This document shows, one piece after another, positions 59,130 through 64,000 of a stretch of 64,000 nucleotides of DNA. The DNA is from Liolophura sinensis (Eukaryota; Mollusca; Polyplacophora; Chitonida; Chitonidae). A program made the position numbers and the translations under genes. How positions within the stretch are numbered: position 1 is the stretch's first letter; each line of letters opens with the position of its first letter. The notes under the pieces were generated by a model. The model was not told the origin of the DNA. It saw only the letters and a list, made by a program, of their open reading frames with translations, and did not search any database. The stretch is from the NCBI RefSeq assembly GCF_032854445.1, contig NC_088305.1, positions 129,001 through 193,000 of the forward strand, read 5' to 3'.

Positions 59130-62100
59130 GACTGATGTCCTGTGGCTTACACACAATGTACCTGGTAAAGAGTATTCTGATGTCATTCACACTGAGGTTC
59201 CTGTGGCTTACATACAATGTATCTGGTAAAGAGCACTCTGATGTCATTCACGCTGAAGTTCCCATGGCTTACATGCAATGCACCTGTTAAAGAGACTCTG
59301 ATGTCATTCACACTGAGGTTCCTTTGGCTTACATACTTGGCTTGGGAACCCTGAGGATCCCATGGCTTACATGCAATGTACCTGGTAAAGAGCACCCTGA
59401 TGTCATTCATGCTGAGGTTCCCGTGGCTTAAATACCTGGTAAACAGCACCCTGATGTCATTCAGCCTGAGGTTCCCGTGGCTTACATACAATGTACCTCG
59501 TAAAGAACACTCTGATGTCATTCACACTGAGGTTCCCGTGGCTTACATACAATGTACCTGGTAAAGAGCACTCTGATGTCATTCACACTGAGGTTCCTGT
59601 GGCTTACATACAATGTACCTGGTAAAGAGCGCTCTGATGTCATTCATGCTGAGGTTCCCGTGGCTTACATACAATGTACCTGGTAAAGAGCACTCTGATG
59701 TCATTCACGCTGAGGTTCCCGTGGCTTACATACAATGTACCTGGTAAAGAGACTCTGATGTCATTCACGCTGAGGTTCCCGTGGCTTACATACAATGTAC
59801 CTGGTAAAGAGCACTCTGATGTCATTCACGCTGAGGTTCCCGTGGCTTACATACAATGTACCTGGTAAAGAGACTCTGATGTCATTCACGCTGAGGTTCC
59901 CGTGGCTTACATACAATGTACCTGGTAAAGAGCGCTCTGATGTCATTCACACTGAGGTTCCCGTGGCTTACATACAATGTACCTGGTAAAGAGCACTCTG
60001 ATGTCATTCACACTGAGGTTCCCGTGGCTTACATACAATGTACCGGGTAAAGAGCGCTCTGATGTCATTCACGCTGAGGTTCCCGTGGCTTACATACAAT
60101 GTACCTGGTAAAGAGCGCTCTGATGTCATTCACACTGAGGTTAGCACTCTGATGTCATTCACACTGAGGTTCCCGTGGCTTACATACAATGTACCTGGTA
60201 AAGAGCGCTCTGATGTCATTCACGCTGAGGTTCCCGTGGCTTACATACAATGTACCTGGTAAAGAGCGCTCTGATGTCATTCACGCTGAGGTTCCCGTGG
60301 CTTACATACAATGTACCTGGTAAAGAGCGCTCTGATGTCATTCACCCTGAGGTTCCCGTGGCTTACATACAATGTACCTGGTAAAGAGCCCTCTGATGTC
60401 ATTCACGCTGAGGTTCCCGTGGCTTACATACAATGTACCTGGTAAAGAGCGCTCTGATGTCATTCATGCTGAGGTTCCCGTGGCTTACATACAATGTACC
60501 TGGTAAAGAGCGCTCTGATGTCATTCACACTGAGGTTCCCGTGGCTTACATACAATGTACCTGGTAAAGAGCGCTCTGATGTCATTCATGCTGAGGTTCC
60601 CGTGGCTTACATACAATGTACCTGGTAAAGAGCGCTCTGATGTCATTCACACTGAGGTTAGCACTCTGATGTCATTCATGCTGAGGTTCCCGTGGCTTAC
60701 ATACAATGTACCTGGTAAAGAGCGCTCTGATGTCATTCATGCTGAGGTTCCCGTGGCTTACATACAATGTACCTGCTAAAGAGCGCTCTGATGTCATTCG
60801 CACTGAGGTTCCCGTGGCTTACATACAATGTACCTGGTAAAGAGCACTCTGATGTCATTCACACTGAGGTTCCCGTGGCTTACATACAATGTACCTGGTA
60901 AAGAGCACTCTGATGTCATTCACGCTGAGGTTCCCGTGGCTTACATACAATGTACCTGGTAAAGAACGCTCTGATGTCATTCACACTGAGGTTCCCGTGG
61001 CTTACATACAATGTACCTGGTAAACAGCGCTCTGATGTCATTCACGCTGAGGTTCCCGTGGCTTACATACAATGTACCTGGTAAAGAGCGCTCTGATGTC
61101 ATTCACACTGAGGTTCCCGTGGCTTACATACAATGTACCTGGTAAAGAGCGCTCTGACATCATTCACACAGAGGTTCCCGTGGCTTACATACAATGTACC
61201 TGTTAAAGAGCGCTCTGATGTCATTCACACTGAGGTTCCCGTGGCTTACATACAATGTACCTCGTAAAGAGCACTCTGATGTCATTCACGCTGAGGTTCC
61301 CGTGGCTTACATACAATGTACCTGTTAAAGAGCGCTCTGATGTCATTCACACTGAGGTTCCCGTGGCTTACATACAATGTACCTGGTAAAGAGCGCTCTG
61401 ACATCATTCACACAGAGGTTCCCGTGGCTTACATACAATGTACCTGTTAAAGAGCGCTCTGATGTCATTCACACTGAGGTTCCAGTGGCTTACATACAAT
61501 GTACCTGGTAAAGAGCGCTCTGATGTCATTCACCCTGAGGTTCGCGTGGCTTAAATACCTGGTAAAGAGCACCCTGATGTCATTCACGCTGAGGTTTCCG
61601 TGGCTTACATACAATGTACCTGGTAAAGAACGCTCTGATGTCATTCACACTGAGGTTCCCGTGGCTTACATACAATGTACCTGGTAAACAGCGCTCTGAT
61701 GTCATTCACGCTGAGGTTCCCGTGGCTTACATACAATGTACCTGGTAAAGAGACTCTGATGTCATTCACGCTGAGGTTCCCGTGGCTTACATACAATGTA
61801 CCTGGTAAAGAGCGCTCTGATGTCATTCACACTGAGGTTCCCGTGGCTTACATACAATGTACCTGGTAAAGAGCACTCTGATGTCATTCACACTGAGGTT
61901 CCCGTGGCTTACATACAATGTACCGGGTAAAGAGCGCTCTGATGTCATTCACGCTGAGGTTCCCGTGGCTTACATACAATGTACCTGGTAAAGAGCGCTC
62001 TGATGTCATTCACACTGAGGTTAGCACTCTGATGTCATTCACACTGAGGTTCCCGTGGCTTACATACAATGTACCTGGTAAAGAGCGCTCTGATGTCATT

Positions 62101-63425
62101 CACGCTGAGGTTCCCGTGGCTTACATACAATGTACCTGGTAAAGAGCACTCTGATGTCATTCACGCAGAGGTTCCCGTGGCTTACATACAATGTACCTGG
62201 TAAAGAGCGCTCTGATGTCATTCACCCTGAGGTTCCCGTGGCTTACATACAATGTACCTGGTAAAGAGCCCTCTGATGTCATTCACGCTGAGGTTCCCGT
62301 GGCTTACATACAATGTACCTGGTAAAGAGCGCTCTGATGTCATTCATGCTGAGGTTCCCGTGGCTTACATACAATGTACCTGGTAAAGAGCGCTCTGATG
62401 TCATTCACACTGAGGTTCCCGTGGCTTACATACAATGTACCTGGTAAAGAACGCTCTGATGTCATTCATGCTGAGGTTCCCGTGGCTTACATACAATGTA
62501 CCTGGTAAAGAGCGCTCTGATGTCATTCACACTGAGGTTCCCGTGGCTTACATACAATGTACCTGGTAAAGAGCACTCTGATGTCATTCACGCTGAGGTT
62601 CCCGTGGCTTACATACAATGTACCTGGTAAAGAGCACTCTGATGTCATTCACGCTGAGGTTCCCGTGGCTTACATACAATGTACCTGGTAAAGAGCGCTC
62701 TGATGTCATTCATGCTGAGGTTCCCGTGACTTACATACAATGTACCTGGTAAAGAGCGCTCTGATGTCATTCATGCTGAGGTTCCTGTGGCTTACATACA
62801 ATGTACCTGGTAAAGAGCGCTCTGATGTCATTCACACTGAGGTTAGCACTCTGATGTCATTCATGCTGAGGTTCCCGTGGCTTACATACAATGTACCTGG
62901 TAAAGAGCACTCTGATGTCATTCACACTGAGGTTCCCGTGGCTTACATACAATGTACCTGTTAAAGAGCGCTCTGATGTCATTCATGCTGAGGTTCCCGT
63001 GGCTTACATACAATGTACCTGCTAAAGAGCGCTCTGATGTCATTCACACTGAGGTTCCCGTGGCTTACATACAATGTACCTGGTAAAGAGCACTCTGATG
63101 TCATTCACGCTGAGGTTCCCGTGGCTTACATACAATGTACCTGGTAAAGAGTGCTCTGATGTCATTCACGCTGAGGTTCCCGTGGCTTAAATACCTGGTA
63201 AAGAGCACTCTGATGTCATTCAAGCTGAGGTTCCTGTTGCTTGCATACAATGTACATGGTAAAGAGCACTCTGATGTCATTCACGCTGAGGTTCCCGTGG
63301 CTTACATGCAATGTACCTGGTCAAGAGCACTCTGATGTCACTCACGCTGAGGTTCCCTTGGCTTACATACAATGCACCCGGTAAAGAGCACTTTGATGTC
63401 ATTCACACTGAGCTTCCTGTCATTA
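59130..63425 (-). repeat. 61-bp tandem array (about 70 copies) derived from an AVL9-like exon and its splice donor
   Basis: On minus the unit is gggaacctcagcgtgaatga, catcagagcgctctttacca and g, followed by gtacattgtatgtaagccac. The first part matches the 3' 40 nt of the exon at 63431-63484 (GGAAACCTCAGTGTGAATGA, then CATCAGAGTGCGTTTCACGAG). The second part matches the start of its intron. Units next to the exon grade from exon-like to consensus. Two truncated-unit types recur: one ending aggttagcactctg on plus (60.14, 60.66, 62.02 and 62.84 kb) and one with cttaaatacctgg (59.43, 61.55 and 63.19 kb). A segment near 59.8-60.3 kb recurs at +1,880 bp. Nearly every unit keeps an ACCAG|GTAC donor-like site. 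Confidence 0.95.
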
Positions 63426-63430
63426 CATAC

Positions 63431-63484
63431 CTCGTGAAACGCACTCTGATGTCATTCACACTGAGGTTTCCTTGACATGGATGT
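63431..63484 (-). CDS. AVL9: AVL9-like protein, third-last coding exon (54 nt), parent of the 61-bp array
   Basis: The acceptor is tctctctgtttgatttcag and the donor CACGAG|GTATGT. With GG from the preceding exon it reads G-HPCQGNLSVNDIRVRFT and leaves AG for the next exon. 'HP(C/F)QG..S..D...RF' is the AVL9 motif, as I recall it, that precedes the QNS.RG segment. It is the only copy of this sequence here with a pyrimidine-rich acceptor, so it is the authentic exon and the repeat units are derivatives. Confidence 0.88.
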
Positions 63485-63729
63485 CTGAAATCAAACAGAG
63501 AGAACGTCTTCAAACATTTATCAACATGCAGGTGATGCCACCGAGTAACTTGGTGCTGGTCAGTGGTTGAATGCCTGCTTTCTCATGTATGATGGAAGCT
63601 GCATTCAGAGACTGGAGCAATGATCATAATGAAGGGTCAGGGGAGACCACTCTATCTTTACCATTAGTACTGGCACAAAACAACAGTAAGGATTTGGGAT
63701 ATGTGCTTGGTGGAGTCTCAATCCCTTAC
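63485..63729 (-). other. Short AVL9-like intron
   Basis: 245 nt between two well-defined exons. No repeat. The plus frame 63571-63783 overlaps the exon antisense and is not called. Confidence 0.8.
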
Positions 63730-63844
63730 CCTGGCTGTGCCTGGTTGATGCCTGGGTGGGGACAACTGTGCCACACCCTGTAGTTGTGGGTCATCTTCCA
63801 GGTGTTCACGTACACCTGGCCAAAGTCGTCAAGAAGCTGATCGT
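63730..63844 (-). CDS. AVL9: AVL9-like protein, fourth-last coding exon
   Basis: 115 nt. The acceptor is tattttcttgcag and the donor GCCAGG|GTAAGG. In frame with the following exon it reads DQLLDDFGQVYVNTWKMTHN, then YRVWHSCPHPGINQAQP. The pattern 'DDFG..YV..W..THNYRVW' fits the end of the AVL9 DENN-related domain, as I recall it. Exons further 5' lie beyond 64,000, so the gene is partial in this window. Confidence 0.88.
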
Positions 63845-64000
63845 CTGCAAGAAAATAGCACATATACCAATTCACTTACGCTGGACTGACTGATCAAAAA
63901 ACTGATCATCTACAAGAAAATAACACACATACCAATTCATTTACACTGGACTGACTGATCAAAGAACTGATCATCTACAAGAAAATAACATATATACCAA
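63837..64000 (-). repeat. 65-bp tandem array (2.5 copies, cut by window edge) spanning the splice acceptor
   Basis: Copies start at 63837, 63902 and 63967 on plus (ctgatcatctacaagaaaat and related). On minus every copy holds tattttcttgtag or tattttcttgcag followed by A(T/C)GATCAG, the acceptor plus first bases of the exon above. Upstream copies also hold a donor-like CCAGC|GTAAGTG or CCAGT|GTAAATG 30 nt after the acceptor-like site. Confidence 0.9.

Noticed and set aside
59130-63425. Many small protein genes (repeating 60-74-codon frames on both strands)
   Set aside because: They are frames of the 61-bp array. Identical frames recur at 1,880 and 2,185 bp spacing because blocks were copied.

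Overview
This is animal nuclear DNA, most likely from a mollusc and probably a gastropod. It is A+T-rich, its genes are split by introns, and it holds no bacterial-type genes. About a dozen pieces of a tRNA-headed SINE with a conserved core around 'gccgtactcaagaatatttc' are scattered on both strands, a style I associate with molluscan genomes. The neuropeptide it encodes is closest to the molluscan cerebrin form of pigment-dispersing factor. No searches were run; family names rest on motifs and reading frames read by eye.

Three genes or gene parts are supported, all on the minus strand. (1) 63,844 to 57,455: the last four coding exons of an AVL9-like (late secretory pathway, DENN-related) protein. 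The exon phases fit exactly and the C-terminus reads ...GRAVGGAFNQAKSTVSSW... (2) About 43,190 to 25,200: a complete PDF/cerebrin-type gene with TATA box, untranslated exon 1, signal-peptide exon 2, and exon 3 carrying KR-NSGTVDAMLNIPDLNKI-GRR-stop. The deduced precursor has 86 residues. (3) 16,747 to 16,615: a second signal-peptide exon with the same layout as exon 2 of the PDF gene, so probably a paralogue. Its peptide exon was not found.

Most of the rest is repeat. I count 22 tandem arrays with different periods (16, 18, 19/38, 24, 28, 28/35, 31, 32, 34, 38, 38, 39, 41, 47, 48, 48, 49, 54, 61, 61, 65 and 95 bp). Together they cover about 26 kb, or 40% of the window. The long open frames in the window lie in these arrays and are explained by a missing stop codon in the unit. 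Mobile-element relics include a Tc1-like transposase, an internally deleted mariner-like element, a Crypton-like tyrosine recombinase, two retroelement pieces and a 630-bp foldback element.

Layout: 1-16 kb, arrays of 48, 39, 49, 54 and 41 bp with SINE relics; 16-25 kb, mariner-like relic, paralogue exon, 16-bp array and retroelement relic; 25-43 kb, the PDF gene with arrays packed into both introns; 44-50 kb, arrays of 32, 24 and 28 bp; 50-56 kb, Crypton relic and dispersed repeats; 57-64 kb, the AVL9-like gene.

The most unusual observation is that three tandem arrays in the AVL9-like gene each begin at an exon edge: about 70 copies of an exon 3' part plus its splice donor, 2.5 copies of an exon start plus its splice acceptor, and 7 copies starting at the stop codon.
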